From the NCBI GenBank assembly GCA_003576855.1, contig QEVI01000012.1, forward strand, positions 1 to 33,265: 33,265 nucleotides of DNA, given 5' to 3'. The notes below the pieces were generated by a model. That model made no database searches. It saw nothing but the letters and a program-made list of their open reading frames with translations, and was not told where the DNA came from. The position numbers and the translations under genes were made by a program. Below are positions 16,687-23,533 of the stretch, piece by piece; positions within the stretch are counted from its first letter, which is position 1, and the number at the start of each line of letters is the position of its first letter. This DNA is from Planctomycetota bacterium (GTDB lineage: Bacteria > Planctomycetota > Planctomycetia > Pirellulales > Lacipirellulaceae).

Positions 16687-16920
16687 TCACGGGTTCTTGC
16701 CGTCGTCATCAGCGGCGTCCTGCAATTCCTCCTTGCCGCGCTCGACGCCGGCCTCGACGGCTTCGCTGAGCGCCTCGACGTTCTCCTGGGCGTCTACGGC
16801 TGCGGCCTGCGCCGCTTCGCCGGCGGCGTTGAGGGCTTCTTGCGTCTCCTGTTGAGTCTTCTCACTGCAGCCCGGCAGGACGAGCAGGCCCGTGAGCACG
16901 ACAGCGATGGCGCGTATCAT
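16687..16920 (-). CDS. Small acidic lipoprotein, function unknown
   Basis: 77 residues. A short hydrophobic signal (MIRAIAVVLTGLL) ends in the lipobox LPGC, predicting cleavage before Cys18 and lipidation. The mature part is Ala, Glu and Gln rich (TQQETQEALNAAGEAAQAAA and after), with a heptad-like pattern consistent with a single amphipathic helix or coiled coil. No enzymatic motif. It lies 80 bases downstream of hemH on the same strand and may be co-transcribed; an 11-base hairpin (GCCT, AGGC arms at 16987-16997) sits between them. Similar small helical lipoproteins include entericidin-like and Lpp-like proteins, but no assignment is justified. Confidence 0.7.
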   Translation of the reverse strand: MIRAIAVVLTGLLVLPGCSEKTQQETQEALNAAGEAAQAAAVDAQENVEALSEAVEAGVERGKEELQDAADDDGKNP

Positions 16921-17000
16921 GTGTTTGGCTTCTACGGGTTCGTCGAGACACCGGAGGTTTCTCAGAACTCGGCAGAGCAGAAACCGTGCCTAACAGGCCG

Positions 17001-18017
17001 TCAAAGTCGCGGCTCGTACAGGCAGCAGTCATCGGGGCAGATGTCGTGACTGGGGCCAAGCTGGCCGAGGGCCGACCGTTGCGGCGCCTCGCTAAGCCGC
17101 TCGACGATGAGCTCGCGGATCATTTCAATGAAACGGCGGTGGTCGCCGACGGTTGCGGCCCGCTGCATGGGTACGCCTAACTTCTGGCAGACGGCCGCCG
17201 CCTCGATGTCCAGATCGTAGAGCACCTCCAGGTGGTCGGAGATAAACCCGATGGGGACGATCACCAGGTGCGGCAGCCGGCCGGCGGCGTGCAGCTCTTC
17301 GATGCGGCGGCAGACGTCGGGTTCCAACCAGGGCTGCTGGGGCGGTCCGCTGCGGCTCTGGTATACGAGTTCCCACTGGGCGGCGCCGGCGCCTTCCGCG
17401 ACCAGCCGGGAAGCCTCTTGGAGTTGGGCCTGGTAGGCGCAAGCCGTTGCCATCGCCAGGGGTATGCTGTGGGCGGAAAACAGCACGACGGCCCGGTTCC
17501 GCTGGTCGCCGGGCAACTTCGCCTGGCAACTGCGGAGCGACTCGACCATCGGTTCGATAAACCCGGGGTGGTTGAAAAAAGCCCGCAGTTTATCGACCTG
17601 AGGCGCCGCCGGACCGACCTGCTGCCGGGCGGCGGCGATGTTTTCGCGGTACTGCCGGCAACTGGAGTACGAGCTGTAAGCGCTGGTGAAAAAGCCCAAC
17701 GCCCGCCGGACGCCGTCGCGGGCCATTTGAGCCAACGCATCCGGCAACAGCGGGCGCCAATTGCGATTGCCCCAGTACACCGGCAGTCGGGGGCCGCAGG
17801 CATCAAGCCGTTGCTGCAACGCGGCCACGAGGCGGCGGTTCTGCTCGTTGATGGGGCTGACGCCGCCGAGGCGATAGTAATGCTCCGCGACTTCGAGCAT
17901 CCGCTCGCGCGGCACGGGCTTGCCCCGGAGCACGTTCTCCAGGAACGGCAGCACCTCGTCCGGTCCTTCGGGACCGCCAAACGAGACGACGAGAACCGCG
18001 TCGTACGAGGCTTGCAT
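17001..18017 (-). CDS. hemH: Ferrochelatase (possibly coproporphyrin type)
   Basis: 338 residues. Catalytic His183 in FSAHSIP and Glu264 in SDHLEVLYD fall at the same numbers as in the Bacillus enzyme. The N-terminus (AVLVVSFGGPEGPDEV, GGVSPINEQN) resembles actinobacterial/firmicute coproporphyrin ferrochelatases. The enzyme inserts Fe2+ into porphyrin for heme; whether the substrate is coproporphyrin III or protoporphyrin IX depends on a hemQ or hemG partner not seen here. The C-terminus ends with CPDDCC, a Cys cluster that could bind metal or an Fe-S cluster, though it does not match the well-known spacing. Three 7-base repeats sit directly before the ATG and there is no Shine-Dalgarno sequence. 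Confidence 0.95.
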   Translation of the reverse strand: MQASYDAVLVVSFGGPEGPDEVLPFLENVLRGKPVPRERMLEVAEHYYRLGGVSPINEQNRRLVAALQQRLDACGPRLPVYWGNRNWRPLLPDALAQMARDGVRRALGFFTSAYSSYSSCRQYRENIAAARQQVGPAAPQVDKLRAFFNHPGFIEPMVESLRSCQAKLPGDQRNRAVVLFSAHSIPLAMATACAYQAQLQEASRLVAEGAGAAQWELVYQSRSGPPQQPWLEPDVCRRIEELHAAGRLPHLVIVPIGFISDHLEVLYDLDIEAAAVCQKLGVPMQRAATVGDHRRFIEMIRELIVERLSEAPQRSALGQLGPSHDICPDDCCLYEPRL

Positions 18018-18019
18018 AT

Positions 18020-18100
18020 GGCTCAGGGTTCGAGGTTCAGAAAAAAAGACAGGAGTTCCTAGCGACGGCGTGAACCCCGAACCTCAACTGCTGAACCCTG
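18020..18100 (-). repeat. Inverted heptamer array between tRNA-Glu and hemH
   Basis: On the hemH strand, three heptamers (CTGAACC, then TCGAACC and CTGAGCC types, 18040-18020) end two bases before the ATG. On the opposite strand at 18070-18100, four related units lie in reverse-complement orientation. The two arms can pair over about 16 bases with four mismatches, the loop being the 29 bases between them. Confidence 0.75.
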
Positions 18101-18104
18101 CAAG

Positions 18105-18177
18105 TGACCCCGACGGGAATCGAACCCGTGTTACCGGCGTGAAAGGCCGGTGTCCTAGGCCGCTAGACGACGGGGCC
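18105..18177 (-). tRNA. tRNA-Glu (anticodon UUC)
   Basis: 73 bases on the minus strand. The acceptor GGCCCCG pairs with CGGGGTC (one G-T). The D arm contains TCTAGCGGCCTAGGA. The anticodon stem CCGGC/GCCGG holds the loop CTTTCAC with anticodon TTC (Glu). The T arm is CGGGT TCGATTC CCG. The discriminator is A and no CCA is encoded. It matches the bacterial tRNA-Glu layout, including the CACC...GGTAACA pattern around the anticodon arm. Besides translation, Glu-tRNA is the substrate for heme precursor synthesis, and hemH lies next to it, which may be coincidence. Confidence 0.95.
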
Positions 18178-18436
18178 GCACTTCGAAGAGCGATACATGC
18201 GCGCCTCGAAGCCAGACCGGTCATTGTGCGGGCGCGTGGCCGGCCGTCAAGGGCGAGAGTCGTGCGCGAAGCGGAGCGATCAACAATGGCGCCATGAAGG
18301 GGTTGGCGCGACGCCGCTCAGAGCGAAGAATGACGGAAGGTCGATTTGCCGGCGGCGACCTGCTGCTGTAAAGCAAAGAAAGGGAATCGGCGGGCGATCG
18401 AGCCCGAAGTGCGCGCGGGCCGAGGCTTGGGCGAAA

Positions 18437-18649
18437 CTACTCCGCGGCGCTGGCGTCAGCCTGTTGGGCCGAGCCGCCAGCCTGCTGGTTCCGACGGATC
18501 GCCTCGTAGACCTCGTTGCGATGTACGGGTACCTCTTTCGGGGCCTCGACCCCTAAGCGGACCTTGTCGCCCCGGATTTCCACGACGACGATCGTAATGT
18601 CATCGTTGATGACAATACTCTCGTTCTTCTTGCGGGACAGAACTAGCAT
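18437..18649 (-). CDS. csrA: Carbon storage regulator CsrA, copy 2
   Basis: 70 residues from the ATG at 18649, preceded by GAAGGAA about 8 bases upstream. A longer frame to 18820 adds 57 unrelated residues and is rejected. The sequence [40 protein letters not shown] is canonical, with VHR (R44 pocket) intact. The tail is Gln/Ala/Ser rich. Compared with copy 1 it is nearer to the textbook protein. The leader (about 137 bases from the predicted start point) contains GGA motifs in the Shine-Dalgarno region and about 40 bases upstream, so autoregulation by CsrA binding is possible. Confidence 0.95.
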   Translation of the reverse strand: MLVLSRKKNESIVINDDITIVVVEIRGDKVRLGVEAPKEVPVHRNEVYEAIRRNQQAGGSAQQADASAAE

Positions 18650-18792
18650 CGGTCGATTCCTTCGCTGAGTTTGGGCCGGCCAGCCATCCACTGTAGCCGC
18701 CGTCGCCTGCCCGGTGTGATGTGCTGCGGGGCCGTGCTTGGGGCCCGGAAACACTGCCCTGGCCGGGGTTTGCTGCGCATTCCCCTCGTTCC

Positions 18793-18820
18793 ACTCTACG
18801 TGGTGAATGGGGCGAGTCAA
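18793..18820 (-). promoter_or_regulatory. Sigma70-type promoter of csrA copy 2
   Basis: On the minus strand, TTGACT (18820-18815), a 16-base spacer and TAGAGT (18798-18793). The predicted start near 18786 leaves a leader of about 137 bases. Confidence 0.5.
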
Positions 18821-19524
18821 GCAAAGCTACTACCTAGTCGGCCCATTTTTTGCTAGGCTGATGCGGTTTTTCCGCGGCGGAGGCGCCAATTACATCGATC
18901 GGAAGGGGCCGGCCAGCGGCGGAGGGGGACGACACAAGCCCGCTGCAAGCCCGTAAGTCTCGTAATAGAAAGCAGTTACGTCGCACAGCGGTCTCGCCGC
19001 CGGCCGTCTGTGCGTCGCGCCGGCTCCCATTTGGCTTCCATTCGGATATTGAGAGCCAATTTCTGCTGTGCGGAACGGCGCGCCGGCGGTGTGGCCAAAC
19101 CGCTCGGTCTGCACAACCGGTCACGGCAACTCCGCGGCACTAAGACGGACTTCCAGAGAGCTGAGAGCGCCTAACTGCCGGCTTTGGGCGCGATCGTGAA
19201 TAAGTCTTGAAGCGTTCGATGGCGTCGTTCGCCGCCCGGGCGTTGAGTGGCCGATCAAATGAACCGCCTGCTCTGGAGCGCGAGCCCTGCGGCGTGCTGC
19301 CTGACGTCGCGTAGCGGGCAAACCGAGTTAGCTATGGCGGCGAGCGACATGCGGCCCGCAGTCGCGGCCGGTTCTTTTGCCGCGCCCCCGCCAACGTGAG
19401 CATCGTCGAGCGAGGGAGCACGTTCGTAGCCGCCAACGCGGCGCGGGCCTGACGCTGCGGCCGGAGGATTGCAGCGACGCGGCCCCGGTAGCAGGCAGTA
19501 GCATTTGGCCGGCGCCAGAAGCGG

Positions 19525-19552
19525 TTGCGGCGGGGCCGCCCGATCATATAAT
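19525..19552 (+). promoter_or_regulatory. Sigma70-type promoter of the nuo cluster
   Basis: TTGCGG (19525-19530), a 16-base spacer and a perfect TATAAT (19547-19552). A start near 19559 leaves a leader of about 143 bases before nuoI. Confidence 0.6.
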
Positions 19553-19701
19553 TGCGGTTTCGACAGGCGCCGGCGGGCTTGATCGCAGCGGAAGCGGTGC
19601 AAGCGAGCGCCCAGCGGGGCTGCGGTGTTTCTTCTGTTTTGGCCGCCTGCCGTTCTCGCCACGGCGTGCTGGATGATGCCACCCAGGCTTAGAGTTCGCC
19701 C

Positions 19702-20250
19702 ATGATTGCTCGGCTGAAGCGCGGTTTCCCGTGGTTAGGGAATGTCGTGGAAGCGATTGCCACGGTCGGCTACGGCATGTGGGTGACGCTGCGGACGTGG
19801 ATCAAGACCTATCGCCCGGAACGAAAGACGTTCACCGAGCACTTCGCGTATCCGGAACTTCCGGCCCCGGTGGCGGCGCGCTACCGGGGGTTTCACCGAT
19901 TCGACCTGACGACGTGCATCGCGTGCGACCAGTGCGCGAAGGCCTGTCCGGTCGACTGCATCTACATCGGCAAGGAGCGGGTGCAAGGGAGCAAAGGGTT
20001 CAAGGTCACCGGCTATGCGATCGACTACAGCAAGTGCATGTTCTGCGCGCTGTGCGTCGAACCGTGCCCGGTAGACTGCATCTTCATGGGTGCAAGTCTC
20101 GATCTTAGCTGCTACAGCCGCGATGGATGCATCGTGGACTTCGCCCGCTTGCCGCTGGAGGTGGCCTGGGGGCGCGCGACGCTCAATCCCACGGCCGTGG
20201 CCCAGGCGAAGGTGATCACCGACCCGGTGCATGGCGGGCCGAACCAATAG
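19702..20250 (+). CDS. nuoI: NADH-quinone oxidoreductase subunit NuoI
   Basis: 182 residues. Two [4Fe-4S] motifs of the type CxxCxxCxxxCP are present, at Cys72/75/78/82 and Cys112/115/118/122. They carry clusters N6a and N6b, which pass electrons to NuoB. An amphipathic N-terminus (about 1-45) contacts the membrane arm. The gene order is unusual: nuoI comes first, before nuoA. No Shine-Dalgarno sequence is clear before the ATG. The cluster promoter lies at 19525-19552. The nuoA start is 91 bases after the stop. Confidence 0.95.
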   Translation: MIARLKRGFPWLGNVVEAIATVGYGMWVTLRTWIKTYRPERKTFTEHFAYPELPAPVAARYRGFHRFDLTTCIACDQCAKACPVDCIYIGKERVQGSKGFKVTGYAIDYSKCMFCALCVEPCPVDCIFMGASLDLSCYSRDGCIVDFARLPLEVAWGRATLNPTAVAQAKVITDPVHGGPNQ

Positions 20251-20308
20251 GATCGTTGTTTGGCCGTCGTCCGTAGCAGCGGCGTACGGCGTTCTCCTGT
20301 GAACAAGA

Positions 20309-20336
20309 ACTGATAACAGACCACCGACCACGGACG
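20309..20336 (+). repeat. Heptamer array upstream of nuoA
   Basis: Four 7-base units, consensus ACNGACC with degenerate outer units, end five bases before the nuoA ATG. A reverse-complement arm (GTCGTCCGT) lies at about 20265-20273. There is no Shine-Dalgarno sequence. Confidence 0.75.
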
Positions 20337-20341
20337 CCCGC

Positions 20342-21031
20342 ATGGCCACCCCCACCGCCATTGTCGCCTATCTCGGCCTGTTCGCCGGGGCCGCGGTGCT
20401 GTTTCTGTTTGCGAATTTGGTGATTGGCAAGCTGCTTCGACCGAAGGCGCCCAACGAGGAGAAGCTGGAGGTGTACGAGTGCGGCGAACCGACGATCGGT
20501 TCGAGCTTCGTGCAGTTCGACCTGCGGTTTTACGTCGTGGCGCTTTTGTTCATTATTTTCGACGTGGAAGTTGCGTTTTTCTTCCCGTGGGCGACGGTGT
20601 TCGGCAAGGCGACGCAACTGGCTTCGCCGAATATGCCGGTGCTCGCCTCGGATGTGGATCCGGCCGGCAGCCCGACGGAGCTGTCGCCGCAGGCGACGGA
20701 GCGGCTGCGGGAATTGGGCGTGAAGTCGCCGGCGCTGGCCGACCTGTCGGCCGAGCCAGCAGGGGGAGCGGCGGTTTCGGCTGAAGCCGGCGCCCAGGAG
20801 CGCAGCGTCGTGCAGGACGCAGCCCGGCGGATTGCCAAGGCGTCGATCTGGGACATCGGCGTGTTTTTCGCCGTGCTGATGGTGGGCTTCGCTTACGTGT
20901 GGCGGCGCGGCGACCTGGACTGGGTGCGCTCGACGCGGAGCCACCAGGGCGAAGTCGTCGAACGGGCGCCGGTGATTCTGGAAACGGAGCAGCGCACTTC
21001 GCGGCCGACCGGCTCGATACTCACGGCCTAG
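20342..21031 (+). CDS. nuoA: NADH-quinone oxidoreductase subunit NuoA with internal insertion
   Basis: 229 residues; NuoA is usually 115-150. TM1 is at about 8-30. The signature KLEVYECGEPTIGSSFVQFDLRFYVVALLFIIFDVEVAFFFPWA (about 41-84) is conserved and includes the Cys loop near the quinone site. Residues about 92-165 are an Ala/Glu/Pro-rich hydrophilic insertion before TM3 (DIGVFFAVLMVGFAYVWRRGDLDW), where the family normally has a short link. A further 30-residue tail follows. The reading frame is intact, so the insertion is probably real and disordered. The gene is followed by nuoC, not nuoB. The start is immediately preceded by heptamer repeats. Confidence 0.93.
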   Translation: MATPTAIVAYLGLFAGAAVLFLFANLVIGKLLRPKAPNEEKLEVYECGEPTIGSSFVQFDLRFYVVALLFIIFDVEVAFFFPWATVFGKATQLASPNMPVLASDVDPAGSPTELSPQATERLRELGVKSPALADLSAEPAGGAAVSAEAGAQERSVVQDAARRIAKASIWDIGVFFAVLMVGFAYVWRRGDLDWVRSTRSHQGEVVERAPVILETEQRTSRPTGSILTA

Positions 21032-21042
21032 GCGAATCCGTC

Positions 21043-21134
21043 GGTTGTCTGTCGTCCGTTGTCAGTTGCGAAAGACGGCGGCCAGTTTAGCATCCGGCAA
21101 CGGACCACGGACCACGGACCACGAACCACGGACA
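21043..21134 (+). repeat. Inverted heptamer array upstream of nuoC
   Basis: Right arm: five units at 21100-21134, three of them exactly ACGGACC, ending six bases before the nuoC ATG. Left arm: 21043-21068, reverse-complement heptamers (GTTGTC and GTCGTCC types). The arms pair over 26 bases with six mismatches, several of which are G-U in RNA. Loop about 40 bases. Confidence 0.8.
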
Positions 21135-21140
21135 ACCTCA

Positions 21141-21668
21141 ATGAGCGGACCTGCCTTCGTCGACCGGCTCAAGCAGCGTTTTGGCGACCTGATCATCGGC
21201 GCCAACCTGGAGAACATCGATCCTTGGATCGAAGTCGCCCCGGAAGGCATCGTGGCGGTTTGTAGGTATTTGCGCGACGAACCGGACCTGGCGTTCGATT
21301 ACTGCAACAGCGTCACGGCCGTTGATTATTTCCACGTGGACGAGAAGAAGGCCGCCAAGAGCGAGTGGTCGCCGCACCTCGAAGTCGTGTACCACCTCTT
21401 CAGCATGACGCACAAGCATAGCCTGGTGCTGAAGGTGATCTTGCCGCGTTGGAACGGCGAGCCGGGCGTGTTGCCGGAAGTACCCACCGTCTCGGGCGTC
21501 TGGAGCACCGCCGACTGGCATGAGCGGGAGTGCTACGACCTGTTGGGCGTCCACTTCACGGGCCACCCGAACCTGCGGCGGATCCTCTGCCCCGAGGACT
21601 GGGCGGGGCATCCCTTGCGGAAGGACTACGAGATGCCGCTGGAGTACCACGGTATTCGGGGAAGGTAG
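21141..21668 (+). CDS. nuoC: NADH-quinone oxidoreductase subunit NuoC
   Basis: 175 residues from the ATG at 21141. An upstream in-frame ATG at 21045 would translate the heptamer repeats (PRTTDHEPRTT) and is rejected. The 30-kDa-subunit signature is at the C-terminus: WHERECYDLLGVHFTGHPNLRRILCPEDW then GHPLRKDYEMP. NuoC packs against NuoD and NuoB in the hydrophilic arm and has no cofactor. It is a separate protein and not fused to NuoD as in E. coli. The 109-base spacer before it contains no nuoB, and a 301-base spacer follows before nuoD. Confidence 0.95.
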   Translation: MSGPAFVDRLKQRFGDLIIGANLENIDPWIEVAPEGIVAVCRYLRDEPDLAFDYCNSVTAVDYFHVDEKKAAKSEWSPHLEVVYHLFSMTHKHSLVLKVILPRWNGEPGVLPEVPTVSGVWSTADWHERECYDLLGVHFTGHPNLRRILCPEDWAGHPLRKDYEMPLEYHGIRGR

Positions 21669-21969
21669 GGCGGGCGCCGTGGAGAGGCGGCAGGCGTCGT
21701 AGGTCGCGGTTCATACCAAGACCACCGCCGATTCATCCGCATTTCCGGCGCCTTCATATACGAGACCAAACATTGGCTTCGGCGAGCGTACTGTCGAAAC
21801 CTATCAGCGCTGGCGCGGTCGAACGCCTTTGCCCGCTTATTGACGAATTGGCTCTAAAACTCAACAACTCCCTGTAGTCCCTCAGTAATCCGCGGATCGT
21901 CACATTCAATCGAGGGCGGCGGCGCCCCGCAACGGACCACAGATCACTGACCACTGACAACTAATCTCT
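21669..21969 (+). other. nuoC-nuoD spacer with heptamer array
   Basis: 301 bases. The right end (21932-21966) holds five 7-base units of the ACNGACC/ACTGACA type, ending three bases before the nuoD ATG, with no Shine-Dalgarno sequence. A weak reverse-complement arm may exist near 21884-21900. The rest shows no gene; short frames (for example one ending at 21877) have no family similarity. Confidence 0.65.
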
Positions 21970-23172
21970 ATGGCCATCGTCGACGACCCGCGCACCATTG
22001 AATTCGACGTCCGCACGGACGAGATGCTCGTGAACATGGGGCCGCAGCATCCGAGCACGCATGGCGTGCTGCGGCTGGTGCTACGGACCGACGGGGAGAT
22101 CGTTTCGGAGGTGACGCCGCATATCGGCTACCTCCACCGTTGCGCCGAGAAGATCGGCGAGAACCTCACGCCGCGGCAATGGATTCCGTACACCGATCGG
22201 ATGGACTACCTCGCCGCGATGAACATGAATCTCGGCTGGGCGCTGACGATCGAAAAGCTTTTGAAGTACGAGCCCCCCGAGAAGGGCCGGCACCTGCGGG
22301 TGATTATCGCCGAGCTGGGGCGGATCGCCAGCCACCTGGTCGGCATGGGGGCCTACGGGCTGGACTTGGGCACGTTTAGCCCGTTCTTGTACGCCTTCCG
22401 CGAGCGGGAAAAGATTCTCGATCTGTTCGAGGAGGCGTGCGGCGCCCGGCTCACGTACAGCTACATCACCGTCGGCGGGGCCACGGCGGATCTCCCGCCC
22501 GGGTGGCTGCCGAAGTGCGAAGCCTTTCTCGACGAGCTGGAGCCGATCATCGCCGAGTACCACGCGCTGCTGACCACCAATGCGATTTTCATCAAGCGCA
22601 CGGCCGGCGTGGGCGTCATGCCGGCGGCCCAGGCGATTGACTTCGGGACCAGCGGTCCGGTGCTTCGGGGCAGCGGCGTCGACCATGATCTTCGTCGCGA
22701 CGGCGAGGAAATCTACACGGCGATGTACGACGGCTACGCCTTCGAGGTGATCGCCGAAAAGAACGGCCACTATCCGAAGGACCACGATTATCCGGCCGTG
22801 CCGAAGGAAGCGGTCCTGGGCGACTGTTGGCACCGGTTTTACGTGCGGATGCTCGAGGTCGTCCAGTCGATCGACCTGGTGCGACAAAGCATCGACCGCT
22901 ACAGCCGCGCCAGCGGCAGCCACGGCGAACCGATGAAGTTGAACCAAAAGCTGCCCAAGGGGGAGGCGTACCTGGAAACCGAGGCCCCGCGGGGCCAGAT
23001 GGGCTTTTACGTCGTCAGCAACGGCGAGGCGATTCCGTGGCGAGCCCGCGCCCGCAGCAGCTCGTTCTGCAACTTGTCGGTCGCCACCGAGCTGTGCCGG
23101 GGCTGCCTGATCGCCGACGTCCCGGCGATCGTCGGATCGCTTGACATCGTGATGGGGGAGATTGACCGGTAG
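21970..23172 (+). CDS. nuoD: NADH-quinone oxidoreductase subunit NuoD
   Basis: 400 residues, normal length. MLVNMGPQHPSTHGVLRLVL (about 19-38) contains the conserved His of the quinone cavity. PHIGYLHRCAEKI, YTDRMDYLAAMNMN and the C-terminal DIVMGEIDR are the 49-kDa signatures. In the family a Tyr and His at the head of the cavity protonate quinone. NuoD needs NuoB for cluster N2, but no nuoB is adjacent. LHRCAEKI has Cys where many homologues have Gly. The start is placed right after a heptamer array. After the stop a 361-base spacer precedes nuoH. Confidence 0.96.
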   Translation: MAIVDDPRTIEFDVRTDEMLVNMGPQHPSTHGVLRLVLRTDGEIVSEVTPHIGYLHRCAEKIGENLTPRQWIPYTDRMDYLAAMNMNLGWALTIEKLLKYEPPEKGRHLRVIIAELGRIASHLVGMGAYGLDLGTFSPFLYAFREREKILDLFEEACGARLTYSYITVGGATADLPPGWLPKCEAFLDELEPIIAEYHALLTTNAIFIKRTAGVGVMPAAQAIDFGTSGPVLRGSGVDHDLRRDGEEIYTAMYDGYAFEVIAEKNGHYPKDHDYPAVPKEAVLGDCWHRFYVRMLEVVQSIDLVRQSIDRYSRASGSHGEPMKLNQKLPKGEAYLETEAPRGQMGFYVVSNGEAIPWRARARSSSFCNLSVATELCRGCLIADVPAIVGSLDIVMGEIDR

Positions 23173-23533
23173 CGAAGTAGCGGCGGGCGGACGCGAACAC
23201 GCAAGCGGTGATTGGCGCCGGCTGAGCATGCGGTCCAATCGACCCGCCGTCACCGGTCCTCACCTCATCTGGGCGCTCTACGGGCATTGGCCTGGCAATG
23301 ATTCCCGCGGCGGCTGATTGCACCGCCCTCATCGCCCCGGTTGAAGGCGAGACTGTAAAAAACCACGCGCCGGGGGGCTTGTTCCTGGGCCCAACTTTGT
23401 GCCATATTTCACAATCTTTGGTAGCACAGTAACTGCCGTTCGCTAAACGCCTTCTGCCGCAGGGGCGCGGCCTTCGCCATTCCGCCAGACCGCAGGAAGC
23501 CGTGCCGACTGCACGCGCGAGGATCGACTACCA
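23173..23533 (+). other. nuoD-nuoH spacer with CRP-like palindrome
   Basis: 361 bases without a gene. It contains the 18-base inverted repeat at 23397-23414 (see next entry) and, at 23519-23523, GAGGA ten bases before the GTG start of nuoH. Two weak -35/-10 candidates (for example TTGTTC at 23379, CATATT at 23403) suggest an internal promoter, but neither is strong. Confidence 0.5.
23397..23414. promoter_or_regulatory. CRP/FNR-family-like operator
   Basis: TTGTG, eight bases, CACAA: a perfect 5-base inverted repeat with the TGTG-N8-CACA spacing of CRP sites (right half TCACA). It overlaps a weak -10 candidate (CATATT at 23403), which would fit repression or site competition upstream of nuoH. 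Confidence 0.4.

Larger units (their letters stand above)
18650..19701. other. Long gene-free region between csrA copy 2 and nuoI
   Basis: About 1,050 bases. All open frames are short, Arg/Ala-rich and without family similarity. The right part carries the nuoI promoter at 19525-19552; the left part carries the csrA promoter. Around 18990-19100 several complementary GC blocks occur (for example CCGCCGGC and GCCGGCGG about 80 bases apart, and TGGCT with AGCCA between them), compatible with a structured RNA, but no known RNA family is recognised. It may be decayed coding DNA or a regulatory region. Confidence 0.6.

Noticed and set aside
18070-18100. Heptamers beside tRNA-Glu as a CRISPR-like array
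   Set aside because: The units are 7 bases with no spacers; they form the left arm of the hemH leader repeat.
18650-18820. 57-codon extension of csrA copy 2
   Set aside because: CsrA proteins start at MLVL; the ATG at 18649 has a clear ribosome site and the promoter lies inside the extension.
21045-21140. Upstream start for nuoC
   Set aside because: The extra residues are the translated heptamer array.
21530-21960. Short open frames on both strands between nuoC and nuoD
   Set aside because: No family similarity; the minus-strand one starts in the heptamer repeats and the plus-strand one is a shadow of nuoC.
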